Source of the DNA: Limosilactobacillus oris | GTDB taxonomy: Bacteria; Bacillota; Bacilli; Lactobacillales; Lactobacillaceae | Reading direction: 5' to 3' | DNA: 64,000 bases | Assembly (NCBI RefSeq): GCF_025311495.1 | Contig: NZ_CP104398.1 | Coordinates: 558,001-622,000 of the forward strand | In this document: positions 27,901 to 36,404 of the stretch, one piece after another | Layout: each line of letters opens with the position of its first letter | Numbering within the stretch: the stretch's first letter is position 1 | Translations under genes and position numbers: made by a program | The notes under the pieces: generated by a model | Seen by the model: only the letters and a program-made list of their open reading frames with translations | What the model was told of the DNA's origin: nothing | Databases searched by the model: none

Positions 27901-29262
27901 TTAGTGTTCTTCAACTTCGTCCGGGTGCGCTAATTCGTAGCGGTGTTCCGTCCAGAAGTAGAAGGTAATCAGTGCAAAGCAGATTGCTGGCACGATGAAT
28001 GACAGCTGCATCGAACCAGAAAGGTCGGAAACCCGGCCCTGGATAGTTGGCACGATGGCACCACCGATCAAGGACATCACGATGAAGGCCCCACCCATGG
28101 CAGTGTGCTTCTTTTCGTGAATTTGGTCCAAAGTGTGGGCGTAAATCGTTGGCCATTCTGGGCCAAAGAAGAAACTCGTGGCAATTGCCGCCACAACCGC
28201 CGTCATGTTTGGCACGGTAAAGGTAATTACCAGAGAAACCGTTCCGAGCAGTGAGAACCAGGTCAGAACCTTGGTGATGGAGTAACGCTTCAGGAACCAG
28301 TTAGCAACCAGCTTACCGAAGAACCAGGCAACGTAACTGTAAATCATGAAGGTCGAAGCGTCGGCATCGGAAATGTGACTGTCAATCCGCAGGGCCAGCC
28401 GGATGGTGAATGACCATACCGTCGTCTGCATCCCGGCGTAGATGAATTGGCAAAGAACCCCCTTCATGTAACGCTTGTTGTGTGACAGGTAGTGGAATGA
28501 CTCCCGAATACTTGGCTGGTCTTCCTGGGCCTCTGCACCAGCTTCACCATTGGCACCGGTAGCCAGCGCCTTGGCCCGCGGCATCTTCGTCACTGCCAGG
28601 ACGATGAAGATAATGATCAAGACAATCAAAATGTACTTGTACGGCCGCAAGGTCAACTGGAGCATGTGCTGGTTGAATGCTTCGGCCTCAGCCGCGCTCA
28701 TTCCCTTGACCTTGTCCGCAATGTTACCACCTTCACCAAAGATCAGGTACTTCCCAAGGACGATCCCCGTAATGTCTCCCAGTGGAATCAGGACGTTGGC
28801 AATGTTCAACCGCATGTTGGCCTGGGCCTTTGGACCGAACATCGTAGCGTAGGTATCACAGGAAGTTTCCAGGAAACTCAAACCGATGGCGATGGCAAAG
28901 ATGGCCGCCAGGAACATACTGTAGGTCGCCACGTGGGAAGCCGGGAAGAACATCCCACACCCGATAATGTAGAAGAGCAACCCGACTAAGATTGAGAGCT
29001 TGTAGGAGGTCTTCTTAATCAAAATCGATGCCGGGATGGCCATCAGGAAGTAACCACCATAAAAGGCACTCTGCACGAAGGCGGTCGCGGTATCGTTCAA
29101 AGTAAAGACGGTCTTAAACTGCGTAATTAAAATATCGTTTAGACTTGCTGCGGCACCCCAAAGTGGAAAAATCAAACATAAAATTACAAATTGGAAAATT
29201 GGGGTCCGGTTTAAGTAACCGTCAGGAAGCTGAATCCAGCTCTGTTTTCTTTCCTTATCCAT
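27901..29262 (-). CDS. FucP-family sugar:H+ symporter, probable ribose permease
   Basis: 453-residue, 12-helix major facilitator of the FucP branch (FPLWGAAASLNDILITQFK, SFLETSCDTYATMFGP, PEWPTIYAHTLDQI). FucP itself carries L-fucose, but here the gene is third in an operon with rbsK and rbsD (18 nt after rbsD), so D-ribose is the likely substrate. No fucose genes are nearby. Integral membrane protein; start ATG with an AAGGAGA site. Confidence 0.85.
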   Translation of the reverse strand: MDKERKQSWIQLPDGYLNRTPIFQFVILCLIFPLWGAAASLNDILITQFKTVFTLNDTATAFVQSAFYGGYFLMAIPASILIKKTSYKLSILVGLLFYIIGCGMFFPASHVATYSMFLAAIFAIAIGLSFLETSCDTYATMFGPKAQANMRLNIANVLIPLGDITGIVLGKYLIFGEGGNIADKVKGMSAAEAEAFNQHMLQLTLRPYKYILIVLIIIFIVLAVTKMPRAKALATGANGEAGAEAQEDQPSIRESFHYLSHNKRYMKGVLCQFIYAGMQTTVWSFTIRLALRIDSHISDADASTFMIYSYVAWFFGKLVANWFLKRYSITKVLTWFSLLGTVSLVITFTVPNMTAVVAAIATSFFFGPEWPTIYAHTLDQIHEKKHTAMGGAFIVMSLIGGAIVPTIQGRVSDLSGSMQLSFIVPAICFALITFYFWTEHRYELAHPDEVEEH

Positions 29263-29279
29263 TTTCTAACTCTCCTTGT

Positions 29280-29675
29280 TTAGAATGTAACGCCTGATTC
29301 GAGGATGATGTTGGAGTACGGAGTCATTTCCCCAGTCCGAATAAAGGCGTGGGTCTTAGAAAGGCTCTTCTTCAAATCGCTGTGGGGCATAAAGGCAATT
29401 TCCACGTCTGGCAAAGCAGCCTTAATGTTTTCCAGCTGCTGTGGATTTTGGTCCTTAATCTCGTCTGCCAGGTAGATTTTTTGAACCTTGAGCTCCTTGA
29501 GGACGTTTTGCAAAACATCCATGAAACTCGGCAGTTCCTTGTCGACACAGAGGTCGATCTTCTTGGTGTCGGCCGGCACCGGCATTCCGGCGTCACCGAT
29601 TGACAACCAGTCCATGTGGCCCATGCCAGCAACGACGGCAGCAACTTCTGAATTTAAAATACCAGTTTTCTTCAT
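29280..29675 (-). CDS. rbsD: D-ribose pyranase
   Basis: Interconverts beta-pyran and beta-furan forms of D-ribose so that ribokinase can use it. N-terminal [22 protein letters not shown] with catalytic His20, and the C-terminal [17 protein letters not shown] motif. 131 residues, normal. It sits between rbsK (11 nt) and the permease gene. Confidence 0.96.
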   Translation of the reverse strand: MKKTGILNSEVAAVVAGMGHMDWLSIGDAGMPVPADTKKIDLCVDKELPSFMDVLQNVLKELKVQKIYLADEIKDQNPQQLENIKAALPDVEIAFMPHSDLKKSLSKTHAFIRTGEMTPYSNIILESGVTF

Positions 29676-29685
29676 TACTATTCTC

Positions 29686-30609
29686 CTATTCTTGCTTCAA
29701 TGCTGCTTTAACGTCTTCACCGGTTGGGATTGACGGCATCGCACCCATCCGTTGCACGGTCAGGCTAGAAGCCCGCTGTGCGTAGCGGAGTGAATCCTCC
29801 ACGTTGGTCAGGTCCTTTTCCAGTTGAGAACACAGGGCACCGATGAAAGTGTCACCGGCAGCGGTCGTGTCAACCGCCTTGACCTTGAAGGCGGGAACCA
29901 GCCCATGGTCGTCTGGGGTAGCGTAAAAGACACCCCGGTCACCTAAGGTAATTAGCAGGTGCTTAACCCCGCGTTCACGGAAGTAGTCCGCACTCTTGAG
30001 CATTGAATCTTCATCCGTGAGTTCAATCCCCGTCAGCAATGCACATTCGGTTTCATTCGGTGCAATCACGTCCGTGTACTGAAGCAGTTCCGGCATAATT
30101 TCGTGAGCTGGTGCGGGGTTCAAAACCGTGGTGACCCCCTGTTTCTTTGCCTGCTTGAACAAATCCAGGGCCACTGCCTGCGGTGTTTCAAACTGGGCAA
30201 TCAGGAAGTCCGTGTGCGCAAGCAGCTCAGACAGGTCACCAAATTCACCTGGCTGCATCGCCTGGTTGGCACCACCATAGACCATGATGTCATTTTGACC
30301 ATTGGCGTCCAGGGTAATGGCCGCGCTCCCCGTTCCATGATACTTGTCGATGTTGATGTGACTAGTATCAATATCATTTTCCTTCAGTGCTTCCAGCATG
30401 TACTGGCCTTCGTTATCGGAACCCACGGCCCCGACGAATGCAGTTTGCGCACCGGAACGGGCGGCAGCTACGGCTTGATTAGCCCCTTTGCCACCGGGAG
30501 CTGAACTCTTACTCTGCGCAGCGATTGTTTCACCGGGCTGCGGGAAACGGTTCACGTGATAGGTAGTATCCACATTGATACTGCCCAGAACCACGACATG
30601 GTTAACCAT
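29686..30609 (-). CDS. rbsK: Ribokinase
   Basis: PfkB-family kinase phosphorylating D-ribose at O5. N-terminal [20 protein letters not shown], substrate motif [10 protein letters not shown] (39-48) and the anion hole/catalytic TTAAGDTF (Asp253). 307 residues. First gene of the ribose operon; the promoter region carries LacI-type and cre-type palindromes. Confidence 0.95.
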   Translation of the reverse strand: MVNHVVVLGSINVDTTYHVNRFPQPGETIAAQSKSSAPGGKGANQAVAAARSGAQTAFVGAVGSDNEGQYMLEALKENDIDTSHINIDKYHGTGSAAITLDANGQNDIMVYGGANQAMQPGEFGDLSELLAHTDFLIAQFETPQAVALDLFKQAKKQGVTTVLNPAPAHEIMPELLQYTDVIAPNETECALLTGIELTDEDSMLKSADYFRERGVKHLLITLGDRGVFYATPDDHGLVPAFKVKAVDTTAAGDTFIGALCSQLEKDLTNVEDSLRYAQRASSLTVQRMGAMPSIPTGEDVKAALKQE

Positions 30610-30650
30610 CTTTTAGTCCTCCATTTCAAACAAAAAATAATCTAACGTTT

Positions 30651-30708
30651 CATAAAAACGTTTTCAAGATGACTTTTGTATAGTAACGCGTATTAAAACG
30701 TTTTACAA
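30651..30708 (-). promoter_or_regulatory. rbsK promoter with LacI-type operator and cre-like site
   Basis: Minus strand: -35 TTGTAA (30703-30708), 17-nt spacer, -10 TACTAT (30680-30685). A perfect 12-bp palindrome TAAAACGTTTTA (30694-30705) overlaps the -35 and spacer. A cre-like TGAAAACGTTTTTA (within 30651-30666) matches the CcpA consensus at 13 of 14 positions and lies downstream of the start. No LacI-type regulator gene is in the window. Confidence 0.65.
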
Positions 30709-30847
30709 GCCTAAAGATAGCCAAACACATAAATTCACAAAGTTTTAGGTAAATCGTTTTATCACCCGTGCCCGCCATTTTCCTGATTTAAATTACAAAT
30801 AAAATAATTTGTGAAATTTAAACTTTTTTGATTGCTGTTAAAAACAC

Positions 30848-30889
30848 AACCGGCCCGTAGCACCCTGATTGGGGATACTACGAGCCGGT
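30848..30889 (-). terminator. Terminator after ezrA
   Basis: Stem ACCGGCCCGTAG / CTACGAGCCGGT just past the ezrA stop, with T-rich sequence following on the minus strand. Confidence 0.75.
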
Positions 30890-30910
30890 AAAAGCCAACT
30901 GATTCTAATT

Positions 30911-32605
30911 TTAATGGTTTTCGTTGTAATAACTGTCTTCGAGTCGTTTGAAGGAACCGGGTTCCACCTCTTCCAGGGCTGTCCCAATCTTTTCAAGACT
31001 CTTTGCGTATTCGTATTCACTAAACAACTGGCGCGCCTTCTGGGCAGCTTTTTCAACCGTTTCATCATTCGGGAAACGGTTGGCGTATTGCAGCAGTCGT
31101 TCCGTGAGCTCGACACTGTCCCGCAGGTCGTTTGTCTTAGTATGCAGGGTCTCCAAATCAGCTTCTACCATAATCAGCTGTTTGGTGACGTCGTCCATAT
31201 CGACCTTGTATTGCCCCAAGGCCGCGGCTAGTTTCTTTATCTCGTCACTAACTCCCTTGAAGTAATCAAGGTAATCACTTGACAGCCCTGGCAGGTTAAG
31301 TTGCTCCACCTGGCGCTTAATGGTCCGAATATCGACCGAGTACCGTTGGAGCATTTTTTTGGCCCGTTGTTCATCAGTTTGGAGTTTAGCAACCTCATCG
31401 TTGATTTCCCGCTGTTTTTCCTCGACCGCGGTCAGCTCCTGCTGGTTCGCCTTTTGGCTTGCGAGGATCTGACTATACAGAGCTTGATCGTCCTTGATGG
31501 CCTGGGCATCACGCTGGTAGTCCTTGTCGATCGCCTTGATCCGTTCATCAAGCCGGCGGGCAGCCTCAATTTCATTATTATTGAACGTATAGCTAAGGTT
31601 GAGCCGCTTTAGTTCCTTTGTCAGCTCATCATTCTGCCGGCGGGCGTGACTGATGAATTCACCCATCACCTTCATTAAGTGCTGGGCTTCTGGCTTGGCA
31701 TCCAATTCCTTTTGCATTATATCATACAAGTGGTCGATTTCGGTAGAAAGGTCCTGGTTAGACTGCTCGACCACATCCACTTGAAGGTCATTCAGCTGCT
31801 TAACGGTTTGCGTCAATTTTGCCTGCAACTGGTCAATTTTTTGTCCCAGCTTTTTCTCTGTAAAGTGATAATGCTGCTTGGTCAAGGTTTCGTAACCACT
31901 TCGCAATTCCGCCAGCTGATCCGGAAATTCAGCCACCAGCGGTTTGTAAAGTTGGGGAACCTTTTTGAGCAAGTCGTCAAATTCCTGGTTATCAGTCTGG
32001 AGGTCGGTTAGGATTTCCTGGGCGGCTTCTAAATCGCCCTTGGTCGTCAGGTCGGTAAATTTAGCATAGCGGTCCTCTAAGTCAGCCAAGCGTTCATTCA
32101 ACTGGTCAGTCGTCTCGCCGTACTCAAAACTCTTATCATCAAGCTGTTGGTGGTACTGCTGGTAACGCTGCTTCAGCTGGTCAACGGCTTCGTGGTGGTT
32201 CTCTTCTTGTTGATGGAGGGTCCGCAACTGCTTTTGCAAGCGGTCAGCCTGCTTACTGGCCTTTTCGATTGCCTCACGGTAGTCGCTAATCGCCGAATTA
32301 ATCGTTACTAACTGGCTAGTCTTAACAGCTGCCTGGAGGTCCTCGCCCTGCTTATTCAGCCGCTTAATGGCGGGGGCCAATTGATCGTATTCCTTTTGCA
32401 ACTTTGCCAGCTGGTCGCGGGCATCCCCCACCAGCTGCATTTGCTGCGCCTTCTTCAGGTTAGCCGCCAGTGGTTGCTTACTAAGGTGCGCACTGACCGC
32501 CTGTAATTCACTAATTTGCTGAATTGCCCGTCGTTGGAACCACACGATTCCTAACAGCAGTAACAAAACAATCACTAAAATTGCAATTAAAATTTGAAAC
32601 ATCAT
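30911..32605 (-). CDS. ezrA: Septation ring formation regulator EzrA
   Basis: Negative regulator and organiser of FtsZ rings at the membrane. One N-terminal helix (about residues 3-22, ILIAILVIVLLLLLGIVWF) is followed by ~540 residues of spectrin-like coiled coil. The C-terminus has YANRFPNDETVEKAAQKARQ and YEYAKSLEKIGTALEEVEPG, conserved in the family. 564 residues, normal. Confidence 0.95.
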   Translation of the reverse strand: MMFQILIAILVIVLLLLLGIVWFQRRAIQQISELQAVSAHLSKQPLAANLKKAQQMQLVGDARDQLAKLQKEYDQLAPAIKRLNKQGEDLQAAVKTSQLVTINSAISDYREAIEKASKQADRLQKQLRTLHQQEENHHEAVDQLKQRYQQYHQQLDDKSFEYGETTDQLNERLADLEDRYAKFTDLTTKGDLEAAQEILTDLQTDNQEFDDLLKKVPQLYKPLVAEFPDQLAELRSGYETLTKQHYHFTEKKLGQKIDQLQAKLTQTVKQLNDLQVDVVEQSNQDLSTEIDHLYDIMQKELDAKPEAQHLMKVMGEFISHARRQNDELTKELKRLNLSYTFNNNEIEAARRLDERIKAIDKDYQRDAQAIKDDQALYSQILASQKANQQELTAVEEKQREINDEVAKLQTDEQRAKKMLQRYSVDIRTIKRQVEQLNLPGLSSDYLDYFKGVSDEIKKLAAALGQYKVDMDDVTKQLIMVEADLETLHTKTNDLRDSVELTERLLQYANRFPNDETVEKAAQKARQLFSEYEYAKSLEKIGTALEEVEPGSFKRLEDSYYNENH

Positions 32606-32722
32606 TACCCCACCTAATTATTCAACCAGTTGACAATCACTGCCAGTGGTATATTCTAGGTAAAATTATACCATAGTACCGCCTGCTTGCCGGTGCTTAT
32701 CTGAAAGAAGGGTGAATTCACC

Positions 32723-33190
32723 ATGAAGAATGACCAATTACTGCTTAGCCAGCTGACAAGCCTCCTTGCGGGCGAACCTTCCCCGCTGGCAATCCTCGCC
32801 AACGCCAGCGCGCTGATCAACCAATCTGTAAGCCAGCTCAACTGGGCCGGGTTTTACCTCTATGACCAGGCAAACAATGAACTGGTCCTCGGCCCCTTCC
32901 AAGGACAGGTCGCCTGTATGCACATCAAAATGGGAACCGGAGTTTGTGGAATAGCGGCCCAAACTCAGACAACGCAGGTGGTCGCTGATGTCAGCCAATA
33001 CCCCGGCTACATCTCCTGCGACGCTGCAGCAAGGTCAGAGTTGGTCGTCCCCCTTGTCAAATCGAATGGCGAGCTTTATGGGGTCCTAGACCTTGACGCT
33101 CCGGTACTGGACCGCTTCGACGACCAGCTGGTTGCCTGCATGACCGCCGCGGCCGCGATTATTATGAAAGCCATTGACGAGGCAGCGTAA
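32723..33190 (+). CDS. msrC: Free methionine-(R)-sulfoxide reductase (GAF domain)
   Basis: 155-residue GAF protein. Three cysteines (65, 75, 99) in ACMHIKMGTGVCG and YISCDAAARSE have the same 10- and 24-residue spacing as the catalytic cysteines of the E. coli enzyme (84, 94, 118). Reduces free Met-R-O using thioredoxin. Upstream of rpsD; the rpsD promoter overlaps its 3' end. Confidence 0.92.
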   Translation: MKNDQLLLSQLTSLLAGEPSPLAILANASALINQSVSQLNWAGFYLYDQANNELVLGPFQGQVACMHIKMGTGVCGIAAQTQTTQVVADVSQYPGYISCDAAARSELVVPLVKSNGELYGVLDLDAPVLDRFDDQLVACMTAAAAIIMKAIDEAA

Positions 33191-33377
33191 ATCATGGTAT
33201 TCTATACCTTGTGTAAAATAATGCAGCAGTGAGGGGCAAGCTCGTCAACAGACTGGTGCCGCAAGGTGTTTTTAGTAACCCAGCTGCAAGGGTGAAAAAT
33301 TCAAATCAGCCTGCACGAATGTCAAGCTCACAATCGGATTATTTTACTCCAAGAAAAAATATTGGAGGAATTCATTT
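33174..33377 (+). promoter_or_regulatory. rpsD promoter and leader (probable S4-binding)
   Basis: -35 TTGACG (33174-33179) and -10 TATTCT (33198-33203), 18-nt spacing, overlap the end of msrC. About 165 nt of structured leader follow to rpsD. Firmicute rpsD is autoregulated by S4 binding its leader; the length and position fit, but I did not fold it against the known family. Confidence 0.6.
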
Positions 33378-33983
33378 ATGTCTCGTTATACTGGTCCAAG
33401 CTGGCGTGTATCACGTCGTCTTGGCGTTTCACTTTCTGGTACTGGTAAGGAATTAGCACGTCGTCCATACGCTCCTGGTGACCACGGTCGTGACCGCCAT
33501 GGTAAGCTTTCCGAATATGGTACGCAACTGCGGGAAAAGCAAAAGCTGCGTTTCATGTACGGCATGACTGAACGGCAATTCGCTAACCTCTTCGTTCGTG
33601 CCGGCAAGATCAAGGAAGGTACCCACGGTGCTAACTTCATGGCATTGTTGGAACGCCGTCTGGACAACATGGTTTACCGTCTCGGTTTGGCTACTACCCG
33701 TCGTCAAGCTCGTCAACTGGTTAACCACGGTCACATTACTGTTGATGGCAAGCGCGTTGACATCCCTTCATACGAAGTTGATGTTAACCAGGTTATCGGT
33801 GTTCGCGAAAAGTCCAAGAACCTGGACATCATCAAGAACGCTGTTGATGCCGTTGTTTCCCGTCCTTCATACGTTGACTTTGATGCCGACAAGCTGGAAG
33901 GTAAGCTGAACCGCATCCCTGCCCGTGAAGACATGGACGCTGACATCGACGAAGCTCTGATCGTTGAATTCTACAACAAGTAG
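33378..33983 (+). CDS. rpsD: 30S ribosomal protein S4
   Basis: Primary 16S rRNA-binding assembly protein. N-terminal [15 protein letters not shown], the S4 RNA-binding domain ([21 protein letters not shown]) and VDIPSYEV are present. 201 residues. Codon usage is biased as expected for a ribosomal gene. Monocistronic with its own promoter, leader and terminator. Confidence 0.98.
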   Translation: MSRYTGPSWRVSRRLGVSLSGTGKELARRPYAPGDHGRDRHGKLSEYGTQLREKQKLRFMYGMTERQFANLFVRAGKIKEGTHGANFMALLERRLDNMVYRLGLATTRRQARQLVNHGHITVDGKRVDIPSYEVDVNQVIGVREKSKNLDIIKNAVDAVVSRPSYVDFDADKLEGKLNRIPAREDMDADIDEALIVEFYNK

Positions 33984-34003
33984 TCAAGATTACTTGTTCA
34001 AAT

Positions 34004-34035
34004 AAAAACCGTCTGCGATTTGCAGGCGGTTTTTA
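34004..34035 (+). terminator. Terminator of rpsD
   Basis: AAAAACCGTCTGC-GATT-TGCAGGCGGTTTTT hairpin with T run. The IS30 element begins about 14 nt downstream. Confidence 0.92.
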
Positions 34036-34048
34036 TTTAACGCCGTTT

Positions 34049-35110
34049 GTAAAATTAAGTTAGAAAAATAAAAAAGCCATTTGTGATAGACTTTTGAATA
34101 ACCACAAACAAAAGTAAAGGAACATCACAAATGACTTATAAACATCTTACCACACGTGAACTAACCCTCATAGCTAATTTTTGGCACCAAGGTACGAAGG
34201 CTTATCAAGCTGCTAAACTGCTTAAACGAAGCCAAGAAACTATTTACCGAGTCTATCGATTTCTTGATAGCGGTAAGACCATTGCACAGTATCTTAAGGC
34301 TTACCAACGGAATAAGCAGCGTTGTGGTCGTAAGCAGGCTCAGCTAGCCAAAGATGAGATCAGCTACATCAATGAGCAGGTTAAAGCGGGCTGGACACCT
34401 GATACGATCATTGGTCGAGCAGAACGGACAATTAGCTGTAGTATGCGGACACTTTATCGGATGTTTGCTCGTGGACAGTACAATTTTGCCGTCCAGCAAT
34501 TACCGATGAAAGGCAAGCGACACCCCAATGGCTATGTCGAACGACGTGGTAAGGCGGGGCATCTCGGTCGGAGTATTTACCAGCGATACCATGATTTTCC
34601 TCACTACCAACACGAGTTTGGTCACTTTGAAGCTGATACTGTTCAAGGAAAAGCTCATCGTGGTGCGGTCATGACCTTGGTGGAACGTCAATCTAAGGTG
34701 ATGATTGTGCTTAACGTTCATCGTAAAACTGATGAAGCAGTTAACTATCACTTGGATAAATGGCTTTCTAAAATGCCTCGTCATTTCGTTAAGTCGATTA
34801 CCTTTGATAATGGTAAGGAATTCGCGGGCTGGCGTGAGATTGCCAATAAACATGACCTTCATACTTATTTTGCGGAGGTTGGAGCGCTCAATCAACGCGG
34901 CCTGAATGAAAACAATAATGGTATCTTACGTCGTGACGGTCTCAGTAAACGATTAGACTTCCGTAATTTACCAGATGAACTAATCACCCAGCTGATGCAC
35001 AAACGAAATACTATTCCACGGAAGTCACTTCACTACCGCACACCACTTGAAGTATTCCTAAGTCACGTCACAGATGAACAGCTTTCAACATTTTTCTAAT
35101 TTAAATTGAC
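34049..35110 (+). mobile_element. IS30-family insertion sequence (copy A)
   Basis: About 1062 bp with imperfect terminal inverted repeats: left GTAAAATTAAGTTAGAAAAA, right (reverse complement) GTCAATTTAAATTAGAAAAA. One transposase fills it. No clear target duplication is visible. It sits directly behind the rpsD terminator, a harmless site. Confidence 0.8.
34131..35099 (+). CDS. IS30-family transposase (copy A)
   Basis: 322 residues. N-terminal helix-turn-helix (LTTRELTLIANFWHQG, AAKLLKRSQETIYRV) and DDE catalytic domain with D169 (FGHFEADT), D226 (ITFDNGKEF) and E260 (RGLNENNNG). Frame intact, so the element may be active. Distinct from the second IS30 transposase at 60768-61691. Confidence 0.93.
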   Translation: MTYKHLTTRELTLIANFWHQGTKAYQAAKLLKRSQETIYRVYRFLDSGKTIAQYLKAYQRNKQRCGRKQAQLAKDEISYINEQVKAGWTPDTIIGRAERTISCSMRTLYRMFARGQYNFAVQQLPMKGKRHPNGYVERRGKAGHLGRSIYQRYHDFPHYQHEFGHFEADTVQGKAHRGAVMTLVERQSKVMIVLNVHRKTDEAVNYHLDKWLSKMPRHFVKSITFDNGKEFAGWREIANKHDLHTYFAEVGALNQRGLNENNNGILRRDGLSKRLDFRNLPDELITQLMHKRNTIPRKSLHYRTPLEVFLSHVTDEQLSTFF

Positions 35111-35126
35111 ATTTCGGGTCATAAGA

Positions 35127-35338
35127 AGAGAGTGGGAATTAACTCAACCTCTTTAATATTTTAAAGTTAGTAATGCCTCAGCGCAGTAGCTGGCTGGCAG
35201 TTCAAACGCTGATAAATCAGCGTTTAACTAACCCCAAATAGGCTTGCTACGCGGCGTAGCCATCCTTGCGGAGGTTCGAAGACAAACACCCCAAATCAGC
35301 TTGCTAGCCGATTTGGGGTGTTTTTTCTCACTCTCTTT
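35127..35338. repeat. Intergenic repeat element bounded by short inverted repeats
   Basis: Non-coding stretch framed by AGAGAGTG and CACTCTCT. Internal parts, in reverse orientation, match the segment at 36322-36385 (shared CAGCCAGC-ACTGC, GGCATTACTA, CTTTAAAATA). A hairpin CACCCCAAATC / GATTTGGGGTG with T run is at 35288-35325. Confidence 0.55.
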
Positions 35339-35348
35339 TTATCATTTA

Positions 35349-35537
35349 CTATTCAAAGACTAAGCGCTGCTGAGCAAGTGAAGGAACAAAGCTAACGTCA
35401 TCCAGCCCCAAATCAGCCGAGTCAGTGCTGCTGTCATCAGTGGCCGTCCCTTCATCAAACGGATTATCCGAATTGTCCACGTCGTCCATAGTATCCAAGA
35501 GCTTTCCAATGTCATTGAGGCTGCCCAGTCCTGCGGT
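35349..35537 (-). pseudogene. Orphan reading frame after two in-frame stops
   Basis: 62 sense codons without an obvious start, encoding an acidic Asp/Ser-rich tail (LLDTMDDVDNSDNPFDEG, SADLGLDDVSFVPS, ending QQRLVFE). It is in the same frame as the upstream gene (35550-36260), separated by TAA-GGA-GCC-GAA-TAA. Either the 3' part of a longer gene broken by stop codons, or a small ORF started internally at the ATG in LLDTMDD. Confidence 0.4.
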
Positions 35538-35549
35538 TTATTCGGCTCC

Positions 35550-36260
35550 TTACTCCCCCCGGTAAAAGAGGAAGTACTTTTCGCCCGTTCCGACGGTCAT
35601 TTTTCTCCAACCGGGGGCCAGTTCGTTTTCTTTACTGTAAGTGCCATTTCCGTAAAGATCCTTAGTGAAGTCCTTAATGTCACTTTGCGAGTAACCCGCC
35701 TCCTTGAAGAGGGCGGATTGGTACTGAAGATACCATTTCCCCTTATGCTTTACCGCTTGCATTGGGATTTTCGCCTCAGTCAAGTAATCCTTATACAGTT
35801 TACTATTCATTAAGTTCTTCGCTTCCAAAGCCGTACTGTCCTTATCAGCAAGCTCACTGATGACTTGATTGTTCCTATCAAGCGCCTTTGTCAACCGCTT
35901 GATCGCCCGGCCAGTATCAGTTGTAGAAACATACTGAAGGTAACCTAATTTCTTGTTCTTACCATCTTTTTCAATCACGATTTTGACATTTTTCTTACCA
36001 TCAATGTAACCGTAATAGGTCCCGCTGACCCGTGGATGAGCAACCCACACCGCTAGCAGGATGGCAAAAAGGACGACCAGCCCGCTAATAATGCCAAGTT
36101 TAGCGTGGCTTTTTAGCCACATTCCAAAGTTCTGTCTACTATTTTCATTATCTGCTTTTGCCAATTGCGTTATCCGCCTATAATCGTTTCTCCTTAGTGA
36201 ACTGATTATGGAGGGTTCTTGATTTGAATCATATTTTAGATAGCACCTTTTTGCTATCAA
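35550..36260 (-). CDS. Single-pass membrane protein, unknown function
   Basis: Up to 236 residues. Hydrophilic N-terminus, one membrane helix (LGIISGLVVLFAILLAVWVA, ~75-94), then an extracellular domain (GTYYGYIDGKKNVKIVIEKDG, YKDYLTEAKIPMQAVKHKGKW, YLQYQSALFKEAGYSQ). The true start is unclear: ATG 36260 lacks a convincing ribosome site, and a TTG giving LAKADNENSRQNF is an alternative. No family recognised. The downstream frame and repeats suggest a disturbed locus. Confidence 0.55.
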   Translation of the reverse strand: MIAKRCYLKYDSNQEPSIISSLRRNDYRRITQLAKADNENSRQNFGMWLKSHAKLGIISGLVVLFAILLAVWVAHPRVSGTYYGYIDGKKNVKIVIEKDGKNKKLGYLQYVSTTDTGRAIKRLTKALDRNNQVISELADKDSTALEAKNLMNSKLYKDYLTEAKIPMQAVKHKGKWYLQYQSALFKEAGYSQSDIKDFTKDLYGNGTYSKENELAPGWRKMTVGTGEKYFLFYRGE

Positions 36261-36280
36261 TTGATAATCAAAAGTCTAAC

Positions 36281-36400
36281 AAAAAGGAGTGGACCAGCCC
36301 GAACTCCACTCCTGTCGCCGCGCAGCCAGCCACTGCTTTGCGGCATTACTAGCTTTAAAATAGCAAAGAGGCCGGTCAGCCAGCCTCTTCACTCCGTCTA
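36281..36400. repeat. Intergenic repeat and pntB terminator
   Basis: Two hairpins: AGGAGTGGA / TCCACTCCT (36284-36312) and AAGAGGC...GCCTCTT (~36364-36389), the second placed to terminate pntB. The middle section belongs to the CTTTAAAATA repeat family seen also at 35127, 39540 and 44395. Confidence 0.6.
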
Positions 36401-36404
36401 TCTA

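Noticed and set aside
27901-29262. Fucose permease
   Set aside because: Family membership fits FucP, but the operon contains ribokinase and ribose pyranase and no fucose genes.
34049-35110. IS30 copy A disrupting rpsD or its terminator
   Set aside because: rpsD is full length and its terminator hairpin is complete 14 nt before the element.
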